In this document: positions 13,568 through 22,038 of the stretch, piece by piece | Layout: each line of letters begins with the position of its first letter | How positions within the stretch are numbered: position 1 is the stretch's first letter | Assembly: GCF_024281235.1 (NCBI RefSeq) | Contig: NZ_JAHWXY010000002.1 | Coordinates: 775,826 to 839,825 of the forward strand | Length of the DNA stretch: 64,000 nt | Direction: 5' to 3' | DNA from: Shinella daejeonensis | GTDB taxonomy: Bacteria; Pseudomonadota; Alphaproteobacteria; Rhizobiales; Rhizobiaceae | Notes under the pieces: model-generated | Told to the model about the DNA's origin: nothing | What the model saw: only the letters and a program-made list of their open reading frames with translations | Databases searched by the model: none | Translations under genes and position numbers: made by a program

Positions 13568-14917
13568 ATGTCTGACGCACACGCAGTAACCCGAGCCGAA
13601 CTCCGCCAGCTTATCGAGCGGATAGAGCGCTTGGAAGAAGAGAAAGCCTCGATCAGCGACGACATCAAGGACGTCTACGGCGAGGCGAAGGGACGCGGCT
13701 ACGACACCAAGGCGATGCGGACCATCGTCCGGCTGCGCAAGAAGGACGCCAATGAGCGCCTCGAGGAAGAAAGCATCCTGCAAACCTATATGGCCGCTCT
13801 CGGCATGATCGAGCAGCCGGGGTTCTTCGATGATGAGCCGAGGCAGACGGCCCAAGTCGATCGCAAGGCTCGCGCCGCCGTCCGGACTTCCGAAGCTATG
13901 GACGACAACAAGGCGTTCTCCGCCGAGCTTGTCGCCGCTGGCCTTATTTCCGAAGAAGCTCATGCCGAAAACATCGCCCTGTCCGATGCCATCGCCCGCA
14001 AGTACGGCGCTGGCGTCATCGATACCGAGTCCGGCGAAATCCTTGATGATTCCCGCCGCTCCGACGCCGGCCTTTCCATCGTCACCAAGCACGAAGACAT
14101 CAGAACAGCGCCGGTAACGGCGGAAGAATCCCCGCGCAAGGCGGCGGAGGCGGTATCCGAGAGGACCGCATTCACGGACGCAACTGTAGCGCCCGTTTTG
14201 GTCGAAGCCGAGAAGGCCGAGGCTGTGGCTGGGGGATTGGGGCAACCCGATGCGATCCCAGCTCTGACCGTCCAGCATGACGGCGTGAACGTCGGCGGCC
14301 TCGAAAGGGCAGGCGTGACGGCGGGAGAGACCGCAACCATTCCCCAATCGGACGACGGCGCAATCGTTGCAGTGAACGCAAGAGACGGACTGGCGGACGC
14401 CATTGGCGTCGAACCGTCGTCGTCCGGCCAGTGCGCGGCACCTGAAAAGGACGCCGCAGCGGACGAGCGTAGTGTTGAAGCTACGGTGGAACAGCGCTCG
14501 TCCGCGCTCACCTCTAGCCGGCCCGACGTGATGATCGAAGACGTCCCGCCGACGTCGATGAAGCGGCTGCCCTATGCGCACTGCTTCCCGGAGCTGTCGA
14601 ATGCGGACTACCGCGCTCTGGAAGTCAGCGTCATCGCTATCGGCGTCTCCACACCAATCATCCGCATGGGCGACATGATCGTGGACGGATGGGCTCGTTA
14701 CAACATCGCCAGAAACTTGGGCATCTCCTATCCGGTCGCAAACTATCGGGGCGATGACGTCCTGATCGACCTGATCGGCTGGCAGCGCGCTTCCCGAAAT
14801 TTCACGCCATCGCAGGAAAGGAAGATCGCCGCCGAGTTGGCGAAGGAACTTCCCGACCGTGCCGACGAGATCATGGCCGCCTTCGGGCTGGCCGAAGCTT
14901 TGGAGGCCGCGGAATGA
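13568..14917 (+). CDS. GapR (DUF2312) - ParB-like fusion protein
   Basis: 449 residues. Residues 8-85 are a GapR/DUF2312 domain ([39 protein letters not shown]), which clamps overtwisted DNA. Residues 90-320 are an acidic, Ala-rich linker. Residues about 330-430 match the ParB/Srx fold ([52 protein letters not shown]). Fusion of these two DNA-associated domains is unusual. It is followed by a PAPS-reductase-family gene at 15919, an association also seen for IbrB-IbrA pairs. Confidence 0.85.
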   Translation: MSDAHAVTRAELRQLIERIERLEEEKASISDDIKDVYGEAKGRGYDTKAMRTIVRLRKKDANERLEEESILQTYMAALGMIEQPGFFDDEPRQTAQVDRKARAAVRTSEAMDDNKAFSAELVAAGLISEEAHAENIALSDAIARKYGAGVIDTESGEILDDSRRSDAGLSIVTKHEDIRTAPVTAEESPRKAAEAVSERTAFTDATVAPVLVEAEKAEAVAGGLGQPDAIPALTVQHDGVNVGGLERAGVTAGETATIPQSDDGAIVAVNARDGLADAIGVEPSSSGQCAAPEKDAAADERSVEATVEQRSSALTSSRPDVMIEDVPPTSMKRLPYAHCFPELSNADYRALEVSVIAIGVSTPIIRMGDMIVDGWARYNIARNLGISYPVANYRGDDVLIDLIGWQRASRNFTPSQERKIAAELAKELPDRADEIMAAFGLAEALEAAE

Positions 14918-15048
14918 AGCGTGGACCCGAAACTGAAACCGAAGACGCTGTAGCCGCCGCGATAGATTCCGCTGCGCAGTCGACAATCGAGGCAGTGCGA
15001 GGCGCTGATCCTTTCGTCCGCTCCACCCACCCGAGGAAGTCACCATGA
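14914..15048 (+). CDS. Small protein (44 aa)
   Basis: ATG 14914 overlaps the previous stop as ATGA, and its stop overlaps the next ATG. Hydrophilic, starts [18 protein letters not shown]. Translational coupling on both sides is the only support. Confidence 0.5.
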   Translation: MKRGPETETEDAVAAAIDSAAQSTIEAVRGADPFVRSTHPRKSP

Positions 15049-15221
15049 CCCCGCTTATCGCTCTCTCCATTGGCTGTGCGGCCTTCATCGTTGGGTTTTC
15101 GTTGGGCCTCGCGGCGTTCGCCATCGTCTGGCAGTTCTTGAACTCGCCGCTCGACGAAGAAGACAGCGGAGCGCCGGAAGGTGCTCTTCCGATCGGTCAG
15201 GACGGTTCCTCCTCCGTCTGA
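15045..15221 (+). CDS. Small membrane protein (58 aa)
   Basis: ATG 15045 overlaps the previous stop. One N-terminal transmembrane helix (ALSIGCAAFIVGFSLGLAAF) followed by an acidic tail with EEDSGAPEG. Function unknown. Confidence 0.55.
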   Translation: MTPLIALSIGCAAFIVGFSLGLAAFAIVWQFLNSPLDEEDSGAPEGALPIGQDGSSSV

Positions 15222-15228
15222 TCGGCAG

Positions 15229-15265
15229 AGGGGCGCGGTTCACCCTCCTCACAATCCGCGCCCCT
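15229..15265 (+). terminator. Hairpin after small membrane gene
   Basis: AGGGGCGCGG pairs with CCGCGCCCCT (10 bp), followed by CATTACTTT, a poor T-tract. It may partly terminate the early transcript. The 15266-15507 stretch shows no other gene. Confidence 0.5.
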
Positions 15266-15507
15266 CATTACTTTCACCCTCGGGAACTGTCCTCGAAGCC
15301 GCAAAACCACGGCTCGGACAGGAACGGCGAGGGGAACAAATCCGCCCTGCGGCGGGCCTGCGGAGGCGGCGGGTTTCCTGGCATCTGTCCCGTCGCCTCC
15401 CTCGAAATTTGAAGTTCGTCTCATGTGTATCCCTTCGGGCCTGAACATCCCGAAATAAGCACGGAGACTGTGTCTTGCGTAACAAATCTAATGTCGTGGA
15501 AGACAAA

Positions 15508-15894
15508 ATGAATGTCGCGTACGTCAACGATGCAAAGGCTATGAGCGAATGGCTCCTGCGCCGCGAATATCGCGGCCTTGGAGACACGCAAGAAGCTGCT
15601 GCCGGGCGCGCCGAGACCAAGTGGGGCGCTCCGGCGGCCGCACTTCTTCGTCTTCGTCACCGCGAAATCACCGACATGAAGCTCAGTACCTGGGCGTCAA
15701 TACTTGAGGCATTTCAGCGCGCGGGCGGACGTATCGACGCGCTGTACGAAGAGGAGCGGTCCCGCCATGGCGAAAGCAATTCGGCGCTTGTTCGCCTTGC
15801 TGATTTTGTTGCTGGCGAGAGGCCGAAGTCAATTTCTGGAATGGATGCGGCGTCGATTGAAGAGGCAGAAGCCTCTGACGCCGGAACTCCGTGA
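15508..15894 (+). CDS. Hypothetical DNA-binding-like protein (128 aa)
   Basis: ATG 15508 (MNVAYVNDAKAMSEW) preferred; TTG 15475 would extend it by 11. Residues 20-75 (RGLGDTQEAAAGRAETKWG, then LLRLRHREITDMKLSTWASI) have the outline of an atypical helix-turn-helix with a following helix. Tail acidic. Function not known. Confidence 0.55.
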   Translation: MNVAYVNDAKAMSEWLLRREYRGLGDTQEAAAGRAETKWGAPAAALLRLRHREITDMKLSTWASILEAFQRAGGRIDALYEEERSRHGESNSALVRLADFVAGERPKSISGMDAASIEEAEASDAGTP

Positions 15895-15918
15895 CGAGAT
15901 CGGGGAGGGAGAATAACC

Positions 15919-16929
15919 GTGGGGCGTCTCAATCACGTTGTATCCGTCTCAGGTGGCAAGGATAGCACGGCTCTCTATCTTCGAGCGCTGGAGCGTGGGC
16001 TGCCGTTTACCGCCGTGTTTGCCGATACTGGTAATGAGCATGAGTGGACCTACGACTTCGTGCGCGAACTCCCTAGCCGTACCGGTGGTCCTGAAATTAC
16101 ATGGGTCAAGGCTGACTTCAGCGAAAGGCTCGCTAAGAAGCGCGAATATGTCGCGAAGGTTTGGCCGACCGAAGGTGTTTCGGCCGTAAAGGTGGAGAGA
16201 GCGGTTTCGTTACTACATCCAACCGGGAATCCGTTTCTCGATCTATGCCTTTGGAAAACGCGGTTTCCATCGTCAAAGACCAGATTTTGCACCGATGAAC
16301 TGAAAATTGCTCCGATGTTCGATGCGGTGCAAAAGCCAATTTTCGAACGCGGCGGCGCTCTAATCTCGTGGCAAGGTGTCCGAAGCGAAGAAAGTTTGGC
16401 TCGGTCTGGCTTGCCTCGCCTTCAGCGGATCAACCCAGTTCCGTTCTCTCTGCCGGCCTCAATGCGTCGACTTGGGGAGAGTTGGACGGCTTATGCCTAC
16501 CGCCCCCTGATAGACTGGAAAACTCAAGAAGTATTCGCCTACCACCGTCGGCACGGCGTTGCTTGGAACCCGCTGTACGACAACGGCATGGGGCGCGTTG
16601 GATGCATGCCTTGTATCATGTGTCGGAAAGACGAGATGCGCTCCATCGCAGATCGGTTCCCCGAGCACGTTGATAAGATCGAAGAATGGGAAGCTCTTGT
16701 AAGCGCCGTCTCGAAGCGGGGAAACTCAACCTTCTTCAGTGTGACGGATGATCCGGCATTGTCGAATGGTTGGGATAAAGACGACTACGACTGGTCGCTA
16801 TCCCGAACAGGAATTCGAGCTCGCGTCGAGTGGTCTAAGACCTCCCGCGGTGGTCTTCAGTACGACGGGCTGGCCCTCATGCAGGCGGATTTCAACACGA
16901 CCTGCAATCAGTGGGGAGCGTGCGAATGA
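15919..16929 (+). CDS. PAPS-reductase-family PP-loop protein
   Basis: 336 residues; GTG start at 15919. PP-loop SGGKDSTALYL at residues 11-21, FADTGNEHEW, KTRFCTDELKI, and GCMPCIMCRKDE near residue 235 with clustered cysteines that may hold an iron-sulfur or zinc centre. Members of this family activate with ATP and include sulfate-assimilation, thiouridine and phosphorothioation enzymes; phage copies near ParB-like proteins resemble IbrA. Substrate unknown. Lies one small gene downstream of the GapR-ParB region. Confidence 0.82.
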   Translation: MGRLNHVVSVSGGKDSTALYLRALERGLPFTAVFADTGNEHEWTYDFVRELPSRTGGPEITWVKADFSERLAKKREYVAKVWPTEGVSAVKVERAVSLLHPTGNPFLDLCLWKTRFPSSKTRFCTDELKIAPMFDAVQKPIFERGGALISWQGVRSEESLARSGLPRLQRINPVPFSLPASMRRLGESWTAYAYRPLIDWKTQEVFAYHRRHGVAWNPLYDNGMGRVGCMPCIMCRKDEMRSIADRFPEHVDKIEEWEALVSAVSKRGNSTFFSVTDDPALSNGWDKDDYDWSLSRTGIRARVEWSKTSRGGLQYDGLALMQADFNTTCNQWGACE

Positions 16930-17111
16930 ACGACATCACCCTCATCAAGGAAGAAATCAAAGAGCAGGAAGAAGACATCTTCCGTCTTCGCGGCTCGATG
17001 CAGCGTGCCGACAACGGCGTCAAGCTCCACCGGATAGCGGTTAGAGTGCGCACCGTCTCCCGGTTGAAGGACATTCTTGCTGTCCTTGAGAACAGGAGGG
17101 CGAGCGCATGA
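16926..17111 (+). CDS. Coiled-coil protein (61 aa)
   Basis: ATG 16926 (MNDITLIKEEIKEQEED) overlaps the previous stop. Nearly all helix, heptad-like. It overlaps the methyltransferase start by 4 bp. Confidence 0.55.
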   Translation: MNDITLIKEEIKEQEEDIFRLRGSMQRADNGVKLHRIAVRVRTVSRLKDILAVLENRRASA

Positions 17112-17674
17112 CGTGGTTCTTCGACCCGCTTATCCCGCTCCACTACGAACTGATGGTCATCGATATCCCGTGGCCGTTCGACCTTTACAGCGAGGCCGGA
17201 GCAAAGAAGTCGGCGTCGGCGCAATACGATGTCATGACCGCTGAGCAGATACTGGCGTTGCCGATCGGTCAGCTCGCGAGCATGAACAGCCTTGTTTATT
17301 CGTACGCGACCGCGCCGCTCTTGCCGTTTGCGATCCAGGCTCTTCAGGCGTGGGGCTTCACCTACAAGAGCTTCATGGCTTGGCGAAAGACGACGCCGGC
17401 GGGCAAGGTCCGCATGGGCACTGGTTATCGCGTCCGCACGACTGCCGAAATCATTCTCGTCGGCACGCTCGGCAATCCGCGTCAGTCTTATGTCCCGCCG
17501 ACAGTCTTCGACGGGATCGCCCGCGAGCATAGCCGCAAGCCGGACGAGTTCTATTCCATCTGCGATCGTGTCATGCCCCACGCTCGCCGGGCTGATATTT
17601 TTGCACGTGAGAGCCGCGCTGGCTGGCATAGCTTCGGCAACGAGGCGACCAAATTCGACGGGGTGGCGGCATGA
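17108..17674 (+). CDS. MT-A70-family adenine methyltransferase
   Basis: 188 residues. The catalytic tetrad reads DIPW (residues 19-22) instead of the usual DPPW, followed by the MTAEQILALPIGQLA helix and, later, RTTAEIILVGTLG and SRKPDEFYSICDRVMP typical of MT-A70. Expected to transfer a methyl from SAM to adenine N6 in DNA, perhaps guarding phage DNA. Asp and Trp are kept; the first Pro is replaced by Ile. Confidence 0.88.
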   Translation: MTWFFDPLIPLHYELMVIDIPWPFDLYSEAGAKKSASAQYDVMTAEQILALPIGQLASMNSLVYSYATAPLLPFAIQALQAWGFTYKSFMAWRKTTPAGKVRMGTGYRVRTTAEIILVGTLGNPRQSYVPPTVFDGIAREHSRKPDEFYSICDRVMPHARRADIFARESRAGWHSFGNEATKFDGVAA

Positions 17675-18063
17675 CAGGTGCGATCCGAATCCCCATCAGC
17701 AATATGCCGCCATCAGCGAATGCCATGCGCTCGCACTTCTATGATGGAGAGAAGGTCCGCAGCACGAAGAGCAAGCCCTATGCTGCTTGGAAGAAGGCCA
17801 CAGCGTGGGAGATTGCCGGGGCGCGACCGGGACGCATAGACGGTCCGTACCGCCTGTACATCGCCGTCCAGCGCCATTGGCGGTCCAAGCGCGCCCGCGA
17901 CATCGACAACATCATCAAGCCGGTCTCCGACGCGCTGGTTGCTGCTGGCGTCATCTCCGACGACAACCTGGCGGAAGAGGTTAACGCGAAGTGGGCCGAT
18001 AATCTGGGCGGCCCTGCTGTTGTCGTTCTGATCTGCGCCGCCGAACAGGAACTAGCGGCATGA
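17671..18063 (+). CDS. rusA: RusA-family Holliday junction resolvase
   Basis: 130 residues with RDIDNIIKPVSDALVAAGV followed by SDDNL, the metal-binding Asp cluster of RusA, and basic N-terminal strands. Resolves four-way junctions made during recombination or replication. It overlaps both neighbours by 4 bp. Confidence 0.9.
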   Translation: MTGAIRIPISNMPPSANAMRSHFYDGEKVRSTKSKPYAAWKKATAWEIAGARPGRIDGPYRLYIAVQRHWRSKRARDIDNIIKPVSDALVAAGVISDDNLAEEVNAKWADNLGGPAVVVLICAAEQELAA

Positions 18064-18782
18064 GCGACGTTGCTGCCCTCATCGCCGATATGGTGCGCGC
18101 TGGCGTCGACCCTGAATTGATCGGGAGGACTGCCGCAGCGCTTGCGAACACGCCGACGGTCCCGGCAAAGACAGCCAGACAAGAGCGGAATGCGCGCTAC
18201 TATCAGAAGAGGGCGTCTGAAAAGCGTCTTAATAAGACGGATCAAGACGTTTCAGACGCTACCGACGGCCTTTCTTCCCCTGAAGGTTCTTCCCCCACAC
18301 CCCCTTCTCCTAAACCCCTTCAATCCATACCCCCTTCGCCCCCTAAAGGGGGCTCTTCCCCCACGGATCGGGCGATTGAGGTTTTTTCTGAGCAGGCTTC
18401 CAGAGCCGGTCTTCCCGTGCCTCGGAAGATCACCGCTGATCGCCGCCGCAAGGTCGAGGCTCGACTTCGGGAGCACGGTGAACCCGTTTGGGCTGAGGCC
18501 TGCCGGAAGATGGCGGAAAGCTCGTTTTGCCGGGGCGAGAATGATCGAGGCTGGCGCGCCGATCTGGATTTCCTTTGCCAGCCGAAAAGCTTCAATGGGC
18601 TGATCGAGGGAAAGTACGACGACCGTCCCCGCCAGCAATCCCAGGCCCCTCCCAGACAATCCGCTTTCCGCCAGCACCAAGACGAAATTTACCGAAAACT
18701 GAAACGCGAGACCGGAGATACCGATGACCAATTTACCGGCACAACTCTCGACCTTGGATCAGGAGATTTCCGCCCTCACTGA
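18060..18782 (+). CDS. O-like phage replication initiator/helicase loader
   Basis: 240 residues. A small HTH-like head is followed by a Pro/Ser-rich linker (about 65-105) and a C-terminal domain with ITADRRRKVEARLREHG, MAESSFCRGEND and RADLDFLCQPKSF, the common tail of phage replisome proteins. Position before the DnaA-like gene supports a replication role. The exact family is not certain. Confidence 0.72.
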   Translation: MSDVAALIADMVRAGVDPELIGRTAAALANTPTVPAKTARQERNARYYQKRASEKRLNKTDQDVSDATDGLSSPEGSSPTPPSPKPLQSIPPSPPKGGSSPTDRAIEVFSEQASRAGLPVPRKITADRRRKVEARLREHGEPVWAEACRKMAESSFCRGENDRGWRADLDFLCQPKSFNGLIEGKYDDRPRQQSQAPPRQSAFRQHQDEIYRKLKRETGDTDDQFTGTTLDLGSGDFRPH

Positions 18783-19188
18783 GCAGCTTTCTCCGGCAGG
18801 GCCTGACGACATCGCCAAGGCGATCGCCTGGCTGATGGATGGCGGCATGCTCTTCCCGGCCTCGATCAAGGCCGCCGATCCGGTCGAGGAATATCGGATC
18901 GTGCTTAAGGGCGTTCCGACCTTCGGGCTTCGGGCCGCTTTCTCGAAGATCAAGCGTGGCGAATACACTGATCTCAATCCGGATTTCATCCCGCTCCCTG
19001 CGGCACTCGCTCGCTTGGCTCGTCAGGAGGCGTTGCCGAAGATGGAGCTTCGCCGCATGGCCGCAGATCGCCGGAGAGGCATTGAGGAAAGTGCGAAGGT
19101 CATGGCTGAAAGGCAGATCGTGTCGCAAGTCAAGAAGCGCAGAGCGGCCGACATTATCGCCAGTGTCACCGCGGCGCGAAGGGCATAG
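18724..19188 (+). CDS. Replication-module protein, unknown (154 aa)
   Basis: Starts 59 nt inside the previous gene (ATG 18724, MTNLPAQLSTLDQ). Helical; contains GVPTFGLRAAFSKIKRGEY and a basic C-terminal third (RRMAADRRRGIEES). Possibly a helicase-loader partner by position. Confidence 0.65.
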   Translation: MTNLPAQLSTLDQEISALTEQLSPAGPDDIAKAIAWLMDGGMLFPASIKAADPVEEYRIVLKGVPTFGLRAAFSKIKRGEYTDLNPDFIPLPAALARLARQEALPKMELRRMAADRRRGIEESAKVMAERQIVSQVKKRRAADIIASVTAARRA

Positions 19189-19197
19189 GAGCGCGGC

Positions 19198-19650
19198 ATG
19201 AACCTCCAGTTCAGCGCGAAAGATTTCAAGAGCGGAGCGGAGATTGTCGCGAATGCGGCCGCTGTCCGCCGTCGGCTTCTCTCGCCGTCCGTGCGCCCAC
19301 GGATTGCCTCGGCTCCAGAAATACGCTCGACGTTGAAGCCAGCCCGTTACCGAGAATACGACGCCCACGTGAAAGCATGGCAGCGATGGAAGGCGTCGGC
19401 GGGATCACCGCTCAAAAACTACATCGTGTCCAGATGCGATGAGCTTGGCCTCTCCTACGAAGAGATGATCGGGCCGCGAAAGACGGATGAAATTGCTCGC
19501 GCTCGGCACATGCTCATGTGGGAGATCAAGACCCACGTGAAGCCATCGATCTCGCTTCCCGAGCTAGGCCGGCTCTTTGGCGGGCGCGATCATACGACGG
19601 CTCTCCATGGCGTGCGCCGTCATACGGCAAGATTGAGCGGCCAGCCATGA
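19198..19650 (+). CDS. Free-standing DnaA domain IV-like protein
   Basis: 150 residues. Residues 75-145 carry the DnaA C-terminal DNA-binding domain: KTDEIARARHMLMWEIK, LPELGRLFGGRDHTTALHGV. The RDHTT signature that reads DnaA boxes is exact. There is no ATPase domain. May recruit or compete with host DnaA at the phage origin; no clear DnaA box cluster was spotted nearby. Confidence 0.85.
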   Translation: MNLQFSAKDFKSGAEIVANAAAVRRRLLSPSVRPRIASAPEIRSTLKPARYREYDAHVKAWQRWKASAGSPLKNYIVSRCDELGLSYEEMIGPRKTDEIARARHMLMWEIKTHVKPSISLPELGRLFGGRDHTTALHGVRRHTARLSGQP

Positions 19651-19847
19651 CCTGCCCGCTGACCGCCCAACAGAAGGAAATCGTCCATTGGCTATCCCTC
19701 GGTAAGACCGGGATGGAGATTGAGGAGATCATCGGCATCAGCAGTCGGGCGATACAGCGTCGTATTGACCGAGCTTATCAGGCCACCGGTGCGAGCACTC
19801 GTTACGGGTTGGTCGCCCTAGCTCTCAGGAAAGGATGGATCGAATGA
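19647..19847 (+). CDS. LuxR-type HTH protein (66 aa)
   Basis: ATG 19647 overlaps the previous stop. LTAQQKEIVHWLSLGKTGME, then IIGISSRAIQRRIDRAYQATG and LVALALRKGW make a complete GerE/LuxR helix-turn-helix and nothing else. A stand-alone regulator. Confidence 0.82.
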   Translation: MTCPLTAQQKEIVHWLSLGKTGMEIEEIIGISSRAIQRRIDRAYQATGASTRYGLVALALRKGWIE

Positions 19848-20092
19848 AGATGGTGGAGAAGGCTGCACGCAAGATTTACGAGCGCCGCAACGGGCATGGA
19901 TGCAAGCCATGGTCCCGGCTGCCTAGGTCGCATCAGGAGCCGTATCTGACCGACGCCAGCGCCGCCATAGAGGCCATGCGGGAACCGACAGAGGTGATGT
20001 CAGAAGTGGGCAGGGACCACAACTTCAATCGGTACGCCGAACCAGCCTGGCAAGCCATGATCGACGCCGCCCTTAACGAGGTGGCGGGATGA
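19844..20092 (+). CDS. Hypothetical protein (82 aa)
   Basis: ATG 19844 (MKMVEKAARKIYER) overlaps the previous stop; ATG 19835 is possible. YLTDASAAIEAMREPTEVM and PAWQAMIDAALNE are typical of a widespread small phage protein of unknown function. Confidence 0.65.
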   Translation: MKMVEKAARKIYERRNGHGCKPWSRLPRSHQEPYLTDASAAIEAMREPTEVMSEVGRDHNFNRYAEPAWQAMIDAALNEVAG

Positions 20093-20229
20093 GTGGTGCA
20101 ACGGCATGCGGCCTCATCGGTCTTGCGGCAGTAGCCGCAGCATATTTCTCCAAGAACGATGAGAGCCATAGCGGGATTTTCTTTTGGGCTCTCGCGGTAT
20201 TCGCGCTCATCGGCGCGGCAAACTCCTGA
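20089..20229 (+). CDS. Small membrane protein (46 aa)
   Basis: ATG 20089 overlaps the previous stop. Two short hydrophobic segments (CGLIGLAAVAAAYF and GIFFWALAVFALIGAA) separated by a charged hinge. Confidence 0.5.
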   Translation: MSGATACGLIGLAAVAAAYFSKNDESHSGIFFWALAVFALIGAANS

Positions 20230-20254
20230 ACGGCGGAACACGAGGAACAGCACA

Positions 20255-20860
20255 ATGGCAAGAGCAAAAGCAGGACGTAAGAGAGATGCTGGGGCAATGC
20301 GGACCCCAAGCGGGCAGAAGTCGAGATCGAAAGAAAGCCTCAGATTGACGGAGCGGCTTGAGCTTGAGGCGGCAACCTGGAAGCGGCGAAGAGATAACCC
20401 CGGCATCACAGTTTCGGAGGCTCGCCTTCCCGAGTACGGATCGGTCATTGAGCGATGGCATCAGGAATGGCTTCGCATGATGAAGAAGAGCCCGGACAAG
20501 GCGCACATCAACATGTTCTCGCAGATGCACAAGGATGCGGCGGAGCGTTACCAGGAACTGCATCGACGATGGCTTGCTGTCTTTGGTGCAACTGGGCAGC
20601 GGTCAGCGACTGATTTTGACGAGGCTGGTGGCTATGACGGCAGCGATCCTTTCGAGCAGAGTAGGGCTGAGCGGGATGGCAGAATAGAGGCAGACTTTAA
20701 GGCCGCCCGGACAGCTATTCTCGAATCCGGCCCCTTTGGCATGATGGCGATCGAAGCCATCGTGATTGAAAACCAACCCGTCGAGAGTTTGCGCGGAGAT
20801 TTGCGTCTCGCCCTCAACAGATTGGCCGTTTTGTGGAAAATGATGGCTGAGGCGGCTTGA
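20255..20860 (+). CDS. Last gene of early operon, unknown (201 aa)
   Basis: ATG 20255 (MARAKAGRKRDAGAMR) follows AGGAACAGCACA. Very basic N-terminus, helical middle with VIERWHQEWLRMMKK, acidic C-terminus. Conserved-looking phage protein without assigned role; followed by a terminator. Confidence 0.6.
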   Translation: MARAKAGRKRDAGAMRTPSGQKSRSKESLRLTERLELEAATWKRRRDNPGITVSEARLPEYGSVIERWHQEWLRMMKKSPDKAHINMFSQMHKDAAERYQELHRRWLAVFGATGQRSATDFDEAGGYDGSDPFEQSRAERDGRIEADFKAARTAILESGPFGMMAIEAIVIENQPVESLRGDLRLALNRLAVLWKMMAEAA

Positions 20861-20890
20861 CAAAGCCTTCGGCTTTGCGCATGAAATGAG

Positions 20891-20929
20891 AAAAGGCGAT
20901 TTGTGGCTTTGGGGCCAGGTCGCCTTTTT
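20891..20929 (+). terminator. Terminator of early rightward operon
   Basis: AAAAGGCGA pairs with TCGCCTTTTT over a 20-nt loop, ending in five Ts. A smaller AAAGCC/GGCTTT hairpin precedes it at about 20864. Confidence 0.8.
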
Positions 20930-20939
20930 GATTCTCAGA

Positions 20940-21350
20940 TCGGGAAGGCGGGCACGGCGCGTAGCCGGTTCGTACAGGCAGACGGAGAATGTTCCCTGCC
21001 GTTCCTTCTCGAGAAATTCGCCGAAAGGCAAACGAGATCGGGAAGGCGAGATTGTCGGATATCTCGAAATGGGAGTGGGGTGCTGCCGACAGCGCTCCCG
21101 CTGGAAACGGTGAAACGGCGTAAAGCGCCCGACCCTTCCCGACCCCATACGGCATAGCCGTAACAGTTCAGGACGCCGGATCGCAGCCGAGCGTGGTGAA
21201 AACCTGCGAAAGAACGCCACGCCAGTCGGTTAAACGGCAGGGGAAAGCCCGCGTAGACTGCCACCCTTCGGGGCCGACTACGGTGCGTCCTGAAATCCAT
21301 AGCGCCAGAGAGAGCCCACCCCGGAGTTTGTCGCCCGGCGGTGGGCTTTC
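20940..21350 (+). ncRNA. Candidate structured non-coding RNA (about 400 nt)
   Basis: No credible gene on either strand, but dense pairing. TTCAGGACGC (21167-21176) pairs with GCGTCCTGAA (21285-21294), enclosing hairpins 21191/21217 (GCGTGG/CCACGC), 21223/21256 (CAGTC/GACTG) and CCC-TTCG-GGG at 21264. TACGGC-ATA-GCCGTA is at 21148. TCGGGAAGG occurs twice (20940, 21038) and either copy can pair with CCTTCCCGA at 21134; CCCTGCCGTT (20994) pairs with AACGGCAGGG (21233). A terminator closes it. The plus strand is inferred from the terminator. Confidence 0.55.
21313..21350 (+). terminator. Terminator closing the structured region
   Basis: AGCCCACC pairs with GGTGGGCT, followed by TTTCAT. It also faces the minus-strand gene ending at 21353, so it may serve both directions. 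Confidence 0.75.
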
Positions 21351-21352
21351 AT

Positions 21353-21814
21353 CTAGGGAAAGGGTCGTTTCGTTTTCTGCCCTGCTCTGGTGTTGACGCC
21401 TTTTCGTGCTTCGCTTGCCTCCAACCTAACCCCGAGGCGACTTTCTTGACCCGCTGGTCGGCCGGTGGTGGGGCGGATATTCTCCCGGCCGATCGCGCCC
21501 TGGTCGCGGTCTAGCGCGGCTTCACGCTGTTTGTCCTTCATCGCTGGCGGCCAAAGTGACCGCGTACGCGGGAGGCCATACAGTCCCTTGTACGAGCGAG
21601 CATCCAGGCCGTGCGTGCGGAAGTGCATGTTCAGGTTCCCGAACCATTCGCCGCAGGAATGGCATTGCACCTGCGTTCCGTCTGCGGAAAAAACAACGAC
21701 GCCCCTCGGAGGAAGAGAGGCGTCAGGCTGCGCTTCAGGTTCGGGCGACGGCCGATTCTTGAGTTTCCATGCCCGCAAATATGCGAGCCGTTGCTCACGG
21801 TCCTTGTGTGGCAT
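21353..21814 (-). CDS. Ros/MucR-like zinc-finger protein
   Basis: 153 residues. VQCHSCGEWFGNLNMHFRTH is a Cys2His2-type finger with the spacing of Ros/MucR, followed by the family's GLDARSYKGLYGLP segment. An N-terminal basic stretch and a long basic C-terminal tail flank it. Probable DNA-binding regulator in a three-gene minus-strand unit (22352-21353). Confidence 0.78.
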   Translation of the reverse strand: MPHKDREQRLAYLRAWKLKNRPSPEPEAQPDASLPPRGVVVFSADGTQVQCHSCGEWFGNLNMHFRTHGLDARSYKGLYGLPRTRSLWPPAMKDKQREAALDRDQGAIGRENIRPTTGRPAGQESRLGVRLEASEARKGVNTRAGQKTKRPFP

Positions 21815-22038
21815 CAGGGCGTCGACGCCCGCTTCAACTCGTCCGCAAGGTCTTCCAGCGTTGCAGTCCTCTCGAGTGCAATTCGCCAGAGATCGAGAGC
21901 CATGCCAGGTTTCAGCGGCTGTTCACCAGCCGCCATGCGGCGAACATGCCGGTCCGAGACATCGAGATCGCGGGCAATGGCCGATTGCCATTGAGGACCA
22001 TAGAGGGCCTCGCCGGTACGTTTCAGAAGGTCGCTCAT
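21814..22038 (-). CDS. HTH regulator (74 aa)
   Basis: GEALYGPQWQSAIARDLDVS then DRHVRRMAAGEQ is a compact helix-turn-helix found in many rhizobial phage and plasmid regulators. It shares TAATG overlap with the gene before it, and may act on the palindrome at 22402. Confidence 0.75.
   Translation of the reverse strand: MSDLLKRTGEALYGPQWQSAIARDLDVSDRHVRRMAAGEQPLKPGMALDLWRIALERTATLEDLADELKRASTP

Noticed and set aside
13145..15124. 659-codon open frame on the minus strand
   Set aside because: Lies entirely antisense to the coupled GapR-ParB region; composition is a mirror of GC-rich codons and it lacks any domain.
21165..21296. Group I intron core in the structured region
   Set aside because: GTTCAGGACG resembles part of the R element, but the P, Q and S elements and a GACTATA-type core are missing.
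20935..21300. Overlapping small frames in the 20.9-21.3 kb stretch
   Set aside because: Several short frames on both strands, none with ribosome site, coupling or protein-like composition; the stretch is better explained by RNA structure.
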